Translations under genes and position numbers: made by a program
Shown: piece by piece, positions 1 to 7,373 of the stretch
Layout: the number at the start of each line of letters is the position of its first letter
Numbering within the stretch: position 1 is the stretch's first letter
NCBI GenBank assembly: GCA_934631985.1
Contig: CAKTYE010000028.1
Span: forward strand, 1-29,616
From: an uncultured Clostridia bacterium
GTDB taxonomy: Bacteria > Bacillota > Clostridia > Christensenellales > Aristaeellaceae
Length of the DNA: 29,616 nt
Reading direction: 5' to 3'
The notes under the pieces: model-generated
What the model was told of the DNA's origin: nothing
What the model saw: only the letters and a program-made list of their open reading frames with translations
The model's database searches: none

Positions 1-2
1 GA

Positions 3-68
3 AATGTTCTCCGTGTTGAATACACCCCCATTATTATGACCAAAGGCGGAGGCTTCAGCTTTGACTGA
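3..68 (+). CDS. C-terminal tail of an unidentified protein, cut by the window edge
   Basis: From base 3 one frame is open with no stop until TGA at 66-68, giving about 21 residues that end in KGGGFSFD. The gene would begin before the window. The stretch is too short to assign a family, and its reality rests only on the open frame and on the large hairpin that follows at 88-166, which could mark a transcript end. I do not recognise it. Confidence 0.3.
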   Translation, partial: NVLRVEYTPIIMTKGGGFSFD

Positions 69-87
69 TGCTTACTACCTGTCTTTC

Positions 88-166
88 AACATCCTCTCAA
101 GCATCCGTCAAGGGCGGCGGCGAAGCCGATGTTTACTTGCCCTTGACGGGAGCCTGAGAGGATGTT
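88..166. repeat. Large bipartite inverted repeat (extended hairpin)
   Basis: A 12-base arm at 88-99 (AACATCCTCTCA) is perfectly complementary to 155-166. After a 5-by-5 internal loop, a 10-base arm at 105-114 (CCGTCAAGGG) pairs with 140-149. A further 4-base pair (115-118 with 125-128) sits inside. No T-tract follows directly, so it is not a classic intrinsic terminator. It could be the end of a mobile element, a structured RNA, or a transcript-end hairpin for the gene entering from the left. Confidence 0.7.
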
Positions 167-213
167 ATTCCCTGTAACTTTTTCCTCAGTGGGGCTAGAC
201 ACATATTTGCAGG

Positions 214-242
214 TTGCACGGATATACCGAGTGTAGTATACT
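214..242 (+). promoter_or_regulatory. Sigma-70/SigA-type promoter for the 412-1692 gene
   Basis: TTGCAC at 214-219 and TATACT at 237-242 are separated by 17 bases, close to the vegetative consensus. Transcription would begin near 249 and leave a leader of about 160 bases before the start codon at 412. That leader holds a perfect 12-base palindrome (371-382, TCTATATATAGA) that might be a regulator site. Otherwise I see nothing in 69-411 besides this promoter and the 88-166 hairpin. Confidence 0.55.
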
Positions 243-411
243 GGTGATGAAAGCAAACTGCGGAAATATGAACAAGCCATCATCGGCAGGTCATACTTTC
301 TTTGGAAGATGCTCATGGTTCTTTCAGTCGTTTCTTCAATTTTTTGGCAAGAAAGAACGACGATCTCTCGTCTATATATAGAGAATACTCAATCAAACGG
401 AGGAGAATTTC

Positions 412-1692
412 ATGTATCGTGTACTCACAGCTGCTTTCAGTCTAACTCCCCGGCATGGTCAAGCCAACCGGTTCACGCCTTATCTTCTTCATCCGTGGGC
501 ATGCTTCTTATTGGTTATGCTAACCATCATGGGGTTATGCTGGCCATCTGCCATGGCACAAGCTACTGTGAAAGAGGAACAGAGGCCGTTTGTCCAATCA
601 AATCCCCAACCGTTTTCTTATGATGAAACAGCCTATCTTGCTCATACGTTTTATCTTTCTGACCAGGAAATCTGGTTCGATTTTCCGCAGGAGGGCACAA
701 ACGGGGAGCTGGTCCGCTTTGATCTGCAAGGAACGATGATGGACACGATTTCTTATGAACTGCTGCGCATGCGGGGAGATGATGTGAGCATTGCGTGCAT
801 CCAGCGCGTGGACGATCGGCTGATGATCGGCTATCGTGACTTCGCAACGAACTATGTTGAGATCGTTATCTTCAGCAACGCCCATGAAGAACTGGCAAGA
901 ACCTCTATTACCGACGCTATCAGCGGTATGGTCGCTCCATTACTTTTTGACCCGATGGTTCCAAGCCAACAGGGCATTTTGTTTGCAGGCATCCTTGAAG
1001 AAAAAGAGGGCGATGACTATACCAGTCAGCTTTATCTTACCCTGATTGATGGTCAGGGCCGCCATGTATTCGAGTCCTTGGAAGCAAAACAATCGGACTC
1101 TGAACACTATGGCATCAACTCAAGCATATGCTCTGATGAGGATTACCATTACATCCTTTCCCAGAGCCGTGCCGGTATGACCCAATCCGCGCAGGAAAGG
1201 CTGATCTGCAAGAACAACCAGGGTGAAACCGTATGGGAGGTGGAGCTTCCCGATACGCTTTCCATCCGGGATATTGCCGCTTCCCATGGAATGCTTTACT
1301 TGGCAGGTCTAACCGGAGAAATGGACGAATATGGCAACCTTTTGATTGATCAAAAGGGCATACTGCTCTGCTTCGATCAGCTTGGGAATAAGCGCTGGGA
1401 ACAAGTCTATCCGGATATTGCGAGCTATTTCTGGCTCTCGCTTCCTAATGCAGAAGGGTGCTATGCTTTCGCATCGGATTACGCAACGGATATAATGCAG
1501 ACCTACATCGTATCAGTATACCCAGATGGAGTAACAGAGCGTGCAGGATATTTGGCAGGTTCTGTAACAACAGCTTTGTATACTCGCTTCTTCCTGACGG
1601 AGGATGGAAGCCTGATGCAAGCAGGAAAAATGATCACCGGTGAGGTAGAGGGTGTCAGGATGGGATCGATATACATCACCACCATTGAATAA
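412..1692 (+). CDS. Secreted beta-propeller-like protein of unknown function
   Basis: This is a 426-residue protein starting at ATG 412 behind the strong ribosome site CGGAGGAG (398-405). The N-terminus has an unusually long basic region, a hydrophobic stretch at about residues 29-44 and a possible signal-peptidase site after AMA or AQA near 47-51, so export is likely. The mature part repeats a motif of hydrophobic strand, D/N, x-x-G, x-x, hydrophobic/W. Examples are LIDGQGRHVFE, CKNNQGETVWE and CFDQLGNKRWE, which resemble PQQ-type or WD-like propeller blades. No catalytic motif is visible and I cannot name the family more closely. Codon usage looks more A+T-rich than the genes to the right, which fits an acquired region. 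A terminator follows at 1729-1759. Confidence 0.8.
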   Translation: MYRVLTAAFSLTPRHGQANRFTPYLLHPWACFLLVMLTIMGLCWPSAMAQATVKEEQRPFVQSNPQPFSYDETAYLAHTFYLSDQEIWFDFPQEGTNGELVRFDLQGTMMDTISYELLRMRGDDVSIACIQRVDDRLMIGYRDFATNYVEIVIFSNAHEELARTSITDAISGMVAPLLFDPMVPSQQGILFAGILEEKEGDDYTSQLYLTLIDGQGRHVFESLEAKQSDSEHYGINSSICSDEDYHYILSQSRAGMTQSAQERLICKNNQGETVWEVELPDTLSIRDIAASHGMLYLAGLTGEMDEYGNLLIDQKGILLCFDQLGNKRWEQVYPDIASYFWLSLPNAEGCYAFASDYATDIMQTYIVSVYPDGVTERAGYLAGSVTTALYTRFFLTEDGSLMQAGKMITGEVEGVRMGSIYITTIE

Positions 1693-1728
1693 CCGAACCA
1701 CCGAAAAAGTTCTTTTATAAAAAAGCAC

Positions 1729-1759
1729 GCTGCCCTGACGAATCAGAGCAGCGGCTTTT
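1729..1759 (+). terminator. Intrinsic terminator after the propeller-like gene
   Basis: GCTGC-C-CTGA (1729-1738) pairs with TCAG-A-GCAGC (1743-1752) around a 4-base CGAA loop with one mismatch, followed by GGCTTTTT. An A-tract just upstream (1719-1724) could make it work on both strands. It shares the preceding CTTTTATAAAA motif with the terminator region at 2208-2254. Confidence 0.75.
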
Positions 1760-2149
1760 TGCAAGATGGGTTAGTTCCAGTTGGGGGTGGCAAATCCCAG
1801 AACGGAGAAATTATTATCACCGATATGAGTTGCCGTGGCATAGTTGTAAGTGCCAGGACTCGTAATGGTACTCAAAGCGATGATCTTCAGCTTCAAGGTG
1901 TACGTATTGCAACCATGCACCGTGTAAAAGGAATGGAATATGCCTATGTGTATATCCTTTTTAAAAAGTGACTATATGCCTTCCCAACGAGACTTGGTAA
2001 AATATGAAGATGAATCATCAAAGCAAGAATTTATTATGCAGGAAGCAAATTTACTTTCTGTCGCGATGACACGAGCCAAGCGATATGTATGGATGTCATT
2101 TTCGGGAGAGCCTTCCCGCTTCATCGTGGAAATAGAGGATGGAAAATGA
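1759..2149 (+). pseudogene. Remnant of a UvrD/PcrA-type superfamily 1 helicase (C-terminal part, frameshifted)
   Basis: The first frame, up to 1971, reads through GVRIATMHRVKGMEYAYVYI, the conserved helicase motif around HRVKGxE. It then hits a stop. A second frame shifted by one base (read from about 1960 to 2149) continues the same protein with YMPSQRDL and LLSVAMTRAKRYVW, the motif VI region with TRAK, and ends with SGEPSRFIVE. The break lies in the run TTTTTAAAAA (1960-1969), a natural slip site. The whole ATPase core (Walker A and B) is missing, and the fragment begins immediately behind a terminator without a ribosome site. It is therefore a decayed tail of a UvrD-like helicase, not a working gene. 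Its A+T-rich composition matches the rest of the left end. Confidence 0.8.
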
Positions 2150-2207
2150 AATAGATGCTTTCATTGCAGTAAAATACCGCTGCAATTCTTTGGCATCAAT
2201 TCTCTAC

Positions 2208-2254
2208 CTTTTATAAAAGAAAGGCCCTGAGTCCCATTTGGCCTTGGAGCCTTT
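2208..2254 (-). terminator. Intrinsic terminator of the CDF-LCP operon
   Basis: On the minus strand an 8-pair stem (2247-2254 with 2220-2227, one G-U pair) is followed by a T-rich run, just downstream of the LCP stop codon. A 12-base palindrome CTTTTATAAAAG (2208-2219) sits at its end. A second, weaker hairpin (2163-2169 with 2180-2186) lies behind the helicase remnant. Confidence 0.6.
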
Positions 2255-2257
2255 TTC

Positions 2258-3226
2258 TTATTCCCCTAAAAATTTCTGAATCGCCTGTACGTTCTTCTTC
2301 AAATTCGGCACCAGCACCGCCATGCCGTCAATGGTACGGTTGCTGTAGCCCCCTTCCACGGGAATCGTCAGCGATGAGAATGTCGCATTCTTCGCCACCA
2401 GCGCCATCGGCACCAGCTCCAGCGCGTCGGATAGTCCTAAATCCGTCTCCACTGCATCCATGTTTTGAATGACAAGGGCGGAAAGACTGATCATGTCCAA
2501 ATCCATCACCTTGTGGAACGCCGCCTCGATCACCTTGCGCTGACGGCTGGTGCGGTTGAAGTCGCTGTCGATTTTGCGAATGCGGCTGAAGCAAAGCGCC
2601 TGCTTACCCGTCAGCAGCTGTGTGCCGCTCTCGTTCAGCAGCTGGTCGCTTTCATCCGCGCCGATCTTCGTGTTGTAAAAGCGCAGAATGGAATTGACCT
2701 GCACCCGCTCGACCTCGCTGACCTCCACCTCTACACCGCCGATCGCGTCAATGACGTTCACCAGCCGGTCAAAGTTCACCGCTACATAAGCGTCCACCGT
2801 CACGCCGAAGTTCTGCTCCAGCGTTTTGATCAACAGCTTCGCGCCGCCCTTGGCATAACTCGCATTGATGCGGTTGCTCCCCCGCCCGGGAATCTTTACA
2901 TACATGTCCCGCAGGAAGGATACCATCTTAATGGTCTTTTTCTCCGTGTCCATCTGCACCAGAATGGTGGTGTCGCTGCGGCCCCGGGTCGTCTCCGAAT
3001 AGGAATCCGTGCCGATAAGCAGCAGGTTGTAGGTGGAGCGGATGTTCAGGTCGCTGTCCTCCGGCAGCACGGTCATGCCGCTGTCATCATCGGCCATTTT
3101 TTCCAGCAGCTCCTCCTCGGTGAGGGATTCAAGGTCGTCGTCCTCCACCTGCATGCTGTTCTCCGCCAGCGCCGCAGGCAGCACCAGCGCAAAAATCAGC
3201 AGCAGGGCTATCAGCTTTTGTTTCAT
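2258..3226 (-). CDS. LytR-CpsA-Psr (LCP) family cell-wall glycopolymer ligase
   Basis: LCP proteins attach undecaprenyl-linked glycopolymers (teichoic acids, capsule) to peptidoglycan outside the membrane. This 322-residue protein has a hydrophobic N-terminus ending in AALA (residues 1-21), an acidic linker, and the LCP domain from about residue 65. The expected phosphate-binding arginines and acids are visible: RGRSDT (81-86), FLRDMYV (104-110), SNRINASYAKGG (117-128) and SRIRKIDSDFNRTSRQR (214-230). Most LCP proteins keep the N-terminal segment as a membrane anchor. Here it looks like a cleavable signal peptide, so the protein may be released. The start is supported by GGAGG just upstream, overlapping the transporter's stop region. 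The 9-base gap to the CDF gene indicates one transcript. Confidence 0.92.
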   Translation of the reverse strand: MKQKLIALLLIFALVLPAALAENSMQVEDDDLESLTEEELLEKMADDDSGMTVLPEDSDLNIRSTYNLLLIGTDSYSETTRGRSDTTILVQMDTEKKTIKMVSFLRDMYVKIPGRGSNRINASYAKGGAKLLIKTLEQNFGVTVDAYVAVNFDRLVNVIDAIGGVEVEVSEVERVQVNSILRFYNTKIGADESDQLLNESGTQLLTGKQALCFSRIRKIDSDFNRTSRQRKVIEAAFHKVMDLDMISLSALVIQNMDAVETDLGLSDALELVPMALVAKNATFSSLTIPVEGGYSNRTIDGMAVLVPNLKKNVQAIQKFLGE

Positions 3227-3235
3227 GCGTCCTCC

Positions 3236-4405
3236 TCAGCAGTTGTAATAATCCAGGTCAAAATGAATGACGCAGCGATTGCGCGCATCCAGCGTCCGCG
3301 CATAGGCTGCCAGTTCTCCGCGCAGCTTTTCTTCATCCGGGTAGCCTGCCGGAATCACTACGTCAAAGATCAGGTTCGTCTGCTGCGTCCCGGGTACGCG
3401 GCGGAAATCGTGAAGCTTCAATTCCGGATCCAGGCTTTGCAGATAGTCCTTCATGGCCTGCTCTGCCTGCGCTGTGTCGGCATCGCCGCTGACGACCGGG
3501 TCCATGTGGATGCAAATGGGCAAGTGCAGCTCCTCGCCAATCTGCCGTTCCGCCTGATCAATCATCTCATGCAGTTCCAGCAGATTGCCGTCCGCCGGAA
3601 CCTCCGCGTGGACGGACGCAACGCAGCGCCCGGGGCCGTAATCGTGGATCATCAGGTCATGTATGCCTAAAATCTGGTCGTAGCTCATCAGCAGCTTGAT
3701 GACCTTCTGCCCCAGCTCCTTGTTGGGATTTCCGCCCAGCAGGCTGTCAATGGTCTCCCGACAAACGTCCACGCCGCCCTTCAGCACCACCAGCGCCACG
3801 GCAACACCCATCCACCCGTCCAGGGGCCAGCCAAAGAAGTGGCCCGCCAGCATGCTCAGCACCACGGCCGAGGTTGCCAGCACATCGTTGATGGAATCCT
3901 TTGCCGCCGCCAGCAGCGTCGCTGAATCGATTTTCCGCCCCAGCGCTGTGTAAAAGGCGTACAGCCAGCCCTTCATGGCAATGGATACCAGCATGATGGT
4001 CAGCGGCACCCAGCCGAAGTTCACTGTTTCCGCATGCAGAATGCTGGTCACGCCGCTTTTCAGCAGCTCCACACCCATCAGCAGGATCAGCACCGCTACG
4101 CCCAGCGCACCGATGTACTCCATGCGTCCATGCCCATAGGGATGCTCCCGATCCACCGGCTTTTGCGCCATGCGAACGCTGAGCAGACTGACGATGCTGC
4201 CGCCAGCGTCCGACAGATTGTTGGCAGCATCCGCCATGACGGCGACGGAGCCGGTCAGCAGGCCCACCAGCAGCTTCATCAGGGAAAGCAGCACATTGAC
4301 CGCGATCCCCACGCAGGAGCCCAGCGTTCCATACGCCCCGCGCACACGCTGGTTCTCCGTATCATCTGCGTCATGGATAAAACGATGGACCAACCACTTT
4401 ATCAT
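3236..4405 (-). CDS. Cation diffusion facilitator (CDF) family metal exporter
   Basis: The 389-residue protein has the CDF layout: about six membrane helices in the first 210 residues, the family signature VMADAANNLSDAG (56-68), the PYGHGRMEY loop (89-97) and a cytoplasmic C-terminal domain for dimerisation and metal sensing. Metal-site positions read N62-xxx-D66 in helix 2 and D170-xxx-D174 in helix 5. An N-D-D-D set is known from manganese-exporting CDF proteins such as MntE, whereas zinc exporters usually carry histidine in helix 5. Manganese is therefore my inference, not a proof. The C-terminal region is longer than the minimal domain (about 180 residues). Ribosome site AGAGGG lies 9 bases before ATG 4405. 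It is the first gene of a two-gene operon with the LCP gene. Confidence 0.9.
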   Translation of the reverse strand: MIKWLVHRFIHDADDTENQRVRGAYGTLGSCVGIAVNVLLSLMKLLVGLLTGSVAVMADAANNLSDAGGSIVSLLSVRMAQKPVDREHPYGHGRMEYIGALGVAVLILLMGVELLKSGVTSILHAETVNFGWVPLTIMLVSIAMKGWLYAFYTALGRKIDSATLLAAAKDSINDVLATSAVVLSMLAGHFFGWPLDGWMGVAVALVVLKGGVDVCRETIDSLLGGNPNKELGQKVIKLLMSYDQILGIHDLMIHDYGPGRCVASVHAEVPADGNLLELHEMIDQAERQIGEELHLPICIHMDPVVSGDADTAQAEQAMKDYLQSLDPELKLHDFRRVPGTQQTNLIFDVVIPAGYPDEEKLRGELAAYARTLDARNRCVIHFDLDYYNC

Positions 4406-4437
4406 GCCGTTCTTCCCTCTTTCCAGTCATTTCTTCT

Positions 4438-4465
4438 ATTTTATCATATGTCAGGGCATTCGCAA
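4438..4465 (-). promoter_or_regulatory. Promoter of the CDF-LCP operon
   Basis: On the minus strand TTGCGA (4465-4460) and TAAAAT (4443-4438) are separated by 16 bases, placing the transcript start near 4431 and a leader of about 26 bases before ATG 4405. The promoter lies directly downstream of the terminator that closes the preceding operon, which fits a new transcription unit. Confidence 0.55.
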
Positions 4466-4481
4466 AGAGAATTTTTACATC

Positions 4482-4516
4482 AAAAAGCAGGGAATTACAC
4501 TACTGTAATCCCCTGC
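4482..4516 (-). terminator. Intrinsic terminator of the rsmA operon
   Basis: GCAGGG-G-ATTACA pairs with TGTAAT-T-CCCTGC (13 pairs including one G-U) around a 4-base GTAG loop and is followed on the minus strand by TTTTT. It lies 26 bases beyond the GH109-like stop codon. This is a textbook terminator. Confidence 0.9.
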
Positions 4517-4541
4517 CGGAAATCTTTTTCTGCGCCGCACC

Positions 4542-5768
4542 TTACAGCGCGTAAATGCCCTCGCCCTTGTCTCCCGGGTCACGCACCCATGTACCGCCCG
4601 TGAAGTCCGGGATCGCCACCTGTGCGCCGCCCATGGCGATGGACTGCTCGCTCAGGGGCGTGATGGACAGCAGCATTGCCGCGTCATAAGCGTCCAGCGG
4701 GACGGGCGTGTGCTGCTGAATCGCCTCGATGAACGCCCGCAGCACCAGATAATCCATGCCGTCATGCCCGCCGCGCAGGCCGAAAGCGTCATAGGCCTGC
4801 CACAGCGGATGGCGATAAGCCTTCAGCCAGCGTGCATCGTTCTCCCCCACATGGGTCCAGTGATGCTCCGGCTGGGGCGTTTCCCCCTCGATGTACATCA
4901 TGTGTCCATCCTCATACCAGCAACCCTTGGTGCCGCGCACCACATTGCGCCGTGAATAGGGCCGGGGCAGCGTGCAGTCGTGGGACAGCACAATGGTCTC
5001 CCCGTTGGCGCAGGTGATAAGCGTGGTCACAATGTCGCCCTCGTTGACCTGCGCCTGTGCCAGCGGCGAATCTGCGCGATGCTCCTGAAGCCACAGGTGC
5101 AGCCCGCGGCTCTTGCTTGCCACCGAACACAGAGACACCATGCGGTTGCCCCGCCCCAGGCGAAGATACTGTGCGATCGGCCCCAGCTCATGGGTGGGAT
5201 ACAGCTCGCCGTTGCGGTGCAGGAAATTTTCCTGCCGATAGTGGCGGTTGAGGTCGCCGTTGCCGATCTCATCCCGCAGGTCGTGGGCATACGCACCCTC
5301 GCAGTGAATGATCTCGCCGAACTTCCCCTGACGGATCATGTTGATAATGGCCATTTCATCCGCGCCGTAGCAGCAGTTTTCCAGAATCATGCACTGACGT
5401 CCCGTCTCCTCGGAGGTATGCACCAGCGCCCAGCATTCCTCCACGCTGGTTGCGCCGCCCACCTCCAGCGCCACATCCTTGCCCGCGCACATGGCCTCCA
5501 CTGCAATTTTCATATGGGACAGCCAATCCGTGAACACGAAAACGGCCTCCACCTCCGGCATGCGCAGCACCTCATGATAGTCCTGCGTCCCCTTCGCCGT
5601 CGGAACCGTTTTCAGCGCCTGCGCCACCCGATCCTGATACACGTCGCATACCGCAGTGATCTCCACATCCTGCATGCCGTGCAGCAGCGCCAGCTGGGTC
5701 GTGCCGCGGCAGCCCAGGCCAAGGATGCCGACCTTCAGCAGCCGTCCGTTCTCCGTGATCTTCATCAT
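4542..5768 (-). CDS. Gfo/Idh/MocA-fold protein of the GH109 type (NAD-dependent alpha-N-acetylgalactosaminidase-like)
   Basis: The N-terminal Rossmann fold shows VGILGLGCRG (residues 13-22), the NAD-binding loop. The rest follows the GH109 pattern rather than that of a sugar dehydrogenase: ENCCYGADEMA (130-140), HRNGELYPTHELGP (184-197), ANGETIVLSHD (254-264), RPYS (269-272) and GGHDGMD (333-339). GH109 enzymes hydrolyse alpha-N-acetylgalactosamine through a transient oxidation with tightly bound NAD. Unlike secreted relatives, this 408-residue protein has no signal peptide, so it would act on an imported or internal substrate. I prefer ATG 5768 (or 5765) because GGAGGGG (5778-5772) precedes it. 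ATG 5786, overlapping the upstream stop, has only a poor site. The GH109 fold is well supported, but the substrate is inferred. Confidence 0.85.
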   Translation of the reverse strand: MMKITENGRLLKVGILGLGCRGTTQLALLHGMQDVEITAVCDVYQDRVAQALKTVPTAKGTQDYHEVLRMPEVEAVFVFTDWLSHMKIAVEAMCAGKDVALEVGGATSVEECWALVHTSEETGRQCMILENCCYGADEMAIINMIRQGKFGEIIHCEGAYAHDLRDEIGNGDLNRHYRQENFLHRNGELYPTHELGPIAQYLRLGRGNRMVSLCSVASKSRGLHLWLQEHRADSPLAQAQVNEGDIVTTLITCANGETIVLSHDCTLPRPYSRRNVVRGTKGCWYEDGHMMYIEGETPQPEHHWTHVGENDARWLKAYRHPLWQAYDAFGLRGGHDGMDYLVLRAFIEAIQQHTPVPLDAYDAAMLLSITPLSEQSIAMGGAQVAIPDFTGGTWVRDPGDKGEGIYAL

Positions 5769-5782
5769 CCGCCCCTCCGTTT

Positions 5783-6871
5783 TCATGCCTTCTGCGCTGC
5801 GGCGATCCGCGCCCAGAAATCATCGAACTCCGCTTCCGTCACCGACCCGCCGTTGGCCAGGATCTCCCAGGCTTCGCCCTGCCAATCGTAATGAACCGGG
5901 GTCGGCGCATAGCCGCAGTGCAGGTAGAAATTCCGCCGATGCTCCCGCTCCTCGCGGTTCGGCGCATCGTCCGTCACGGCCTCCACATCCGCAAGGATGC
6001 GGCAGCCCGGCTTCATGGCCCGCAGCGCCGCCAGCATCCGTGTGCCGTAGCCATGGCCCCGCAGTCCTTCCTCCGTGGCAAAATAGGTAATGTGGCACAG
6101 ATCGTCCACATTCAGCGCACACAGGAAGCCGACAAAACGCTCTCCCTCATAAAACGCCAGATTTTCCCCCACCGTGCCGTCCAGCAGCGCCGCCAGCGGA
6201 ATGCGTTCGTTCTTCGGAAAGGCGCGGACATACAGCGCCGCCAGCTGCTCAGCGTTCACGGTACCCGGCTGCACCACCCGCGCCGTCAGGGTACCATAGC
6301 CAATGTCGTCCAGCACAGACAGGAAGGGCTTCACCGGTGGCTGCTCTGTCAAATGCGGCCCAATCTCCTTTTCCAGCCACACCATGTCATACCAGGTGTT
6401 GAACTTATAGCCGCAGCGATGGAAGCGCCCCACCATGCGATAGCCCAAATGCTCATGAAAATCCGCGCTGTTGCGGGTCAGGCGGGCGCTTTCCTCGGGG
6501 GGATACGCCACGCAGGCGTTCAGGTTCAAAATGCCCTGCGCCCGAAGCGCCTGCTCCAGCGCCGCGTAAAGCGCCTTACCAAGGCCCTGCTTTCGCACAT
6601 CCCGGCGGATATAAATAGAGGTCTCCACCGCCCAGTCATAGGCGGGGCGGTCATGGAACGTGCTGACATAGGCATAGCCCAGCAGCTGCTGCCCATCCTC
6701 CGCCACCAGATAGGGATACTTGCTCAGCGTATGGCGAATGCGTCCGGCGAACTCCTCCACCGTCGGCACGTCGTATTCAAAGGTAATGGCAGTTTCCCGC
6801 ACATAGGGCGCATAGATGTCCACCAGCGCCGCAGCATCGTCCTCCCGCGCCACCCGAATATGGTATTGCAT
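5783..6871 (-). CDS. Tandem GNAT acetyltransferase (phosphinothricin-acetyltransferase-like N-terminal domain)
   Basis: Two GNAT domains share one 362-residue chain. Residues 1-170 resemble the Pat/MnaT amino-acid N-acetyltransferase group: ITFEYDVPT (29-37), the acetyl-CoA loop RRDVRKQGLGKALY (89-102) and GYKFNTWYDMVWLEK near 154-168. After a linker of about 30 residues a second GNAT domain runs from about 200 to 340, with its own loop GLRGHGYGTRML (269-280) and the FYLHCGY motif (315-321). GNAT enzymes transfer acetyl from acetyl-CoA to amines, and neither substrate can be read from the sequence. The stop overlaps an upstream in-frame ATG of the GH109-like gene by 4 bases. The start lies 19 bases after dut, behind a weak AAGGAG site, so co-transcription with dut and rsmA is likely. 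Confidence 0.88.
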   Translation of the reverse strand: MQYHIRVAREDDAAALVDIYAPYVRETAITFEYDVPTVEEFAGRIRHTLSKYPYLVAEDGQQLLGYAYVSTFHDRPAYDWAVETSIYIRRDVRKQGLGKALYAALEQALRAQGILNLNACVAYPPEESARLTRNSADFHEHLGYRMVGRFHRCGYKFNTWYDMVWLEKEIGPHLTEQPPVKPFLSVLDDIGYGTLTARVVQPGTVNAEQLAALYVRAFPKNERIPLAALLDGTVGENLAFYEGERFVGFLCALNVDDLCHITYFATEEGLRGHGYGTRMLAALRAMKPGCRILADVEAVTDDAPNREEREHRRNFYLHCGYAPTPVHYDWQGEAWEILANGGSVTEAEFDDFWARIAAAQKA

Positions 6872-6890
6872 GGCACATGCTCCTTTCGCA

Positions 6891-7373
6891 TCAGCGGCCC
6901 GTTGAGCCGAAGCCGCCCTCCCGCTGAGTCGTTACGTCCGCTTCCTCTGCCAACCCATAAGGCACAAAGATGCCCTGAAAAAAGCGTTCGCCCTGGACCA
7001 GCGTCACCGGGTGATCGCCGCGGTTGACGATCTTCGCCATGATGTGGCCCTCGTTCTTCGCATGGAAATAATCGCTGTCGATCACGCCCACGGTGTTGCA
7101 CAGCACCAACTGATGCTTGAAGCCCAGCGAGCTGCGCGGGAACAGCAGCAGCACCCAGCCCGCTTCCATCTCCGCACGAATGCCGGTGGGAATCAGCGCC
7201 GTCTCTCCCGGCTGCAGGCTGCACGTCACCGGACAAATAAAGTCATAGCCCGCCGCTCCTGCCGTCGCCCGGCTGGGAAGCGGAAGCTGCGCCAGCGGCA
7301 GCACATCCGTCCACGCAGCGCTATCCGCCTGATACCGTGCCTCACTGACGTGGTGGAATTTTGCAATGCTCAT
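6891..7373 (-). CDS. dut: Deoxyuridine 5'-triphosphate nucleotidohydrolase (dUTPase)
   Basis: Trimeric dUTPase hydrolyses dUTP to dUMP and pyrophosphate, keeping uracil out of DNA and supplying dUMP for dTMP synthesis. All five signature motifs are present in order: AGAAGYDF (38-45, motif I), PRSSLG (79-84, II), NTVGVIDSDY (93-102, III, with the catalytic Asp), GERFFQGIF (128-136, IV) and GGFGSTGR (153-160, V, the flexible phosphate lid) at the extreme C-terminus. At 160 residues the length is normal, with roughly 30 extra residues at the front. ATG 7373 overlaps the rsmA stop by 4 bases (ATGA), implying translational coupling. Confidence 0.95.
   Translation of the reverse strand: MSIAKFHHVSEARYQADSAAWTDVLPLAQLPLPSRATAGAAGYDFICPVTCSLQPGETALIPTGIRAEMEAGWVLLLFPRSSLGFKHQLVLCNTVGVIDSDYFHAKNEGHIMAKIVNRGDHPVTLVQGERFFQGIFVPYGLAEEADVTTQREGGFGSTGR

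Noticed and set aside
1955..1972. Programmed ribosomal frameshift at TTTTTAAAAA
   Set aside because: The upstream part has no start, no ribosome site and no helicase core, so decay is a simpler explanation.
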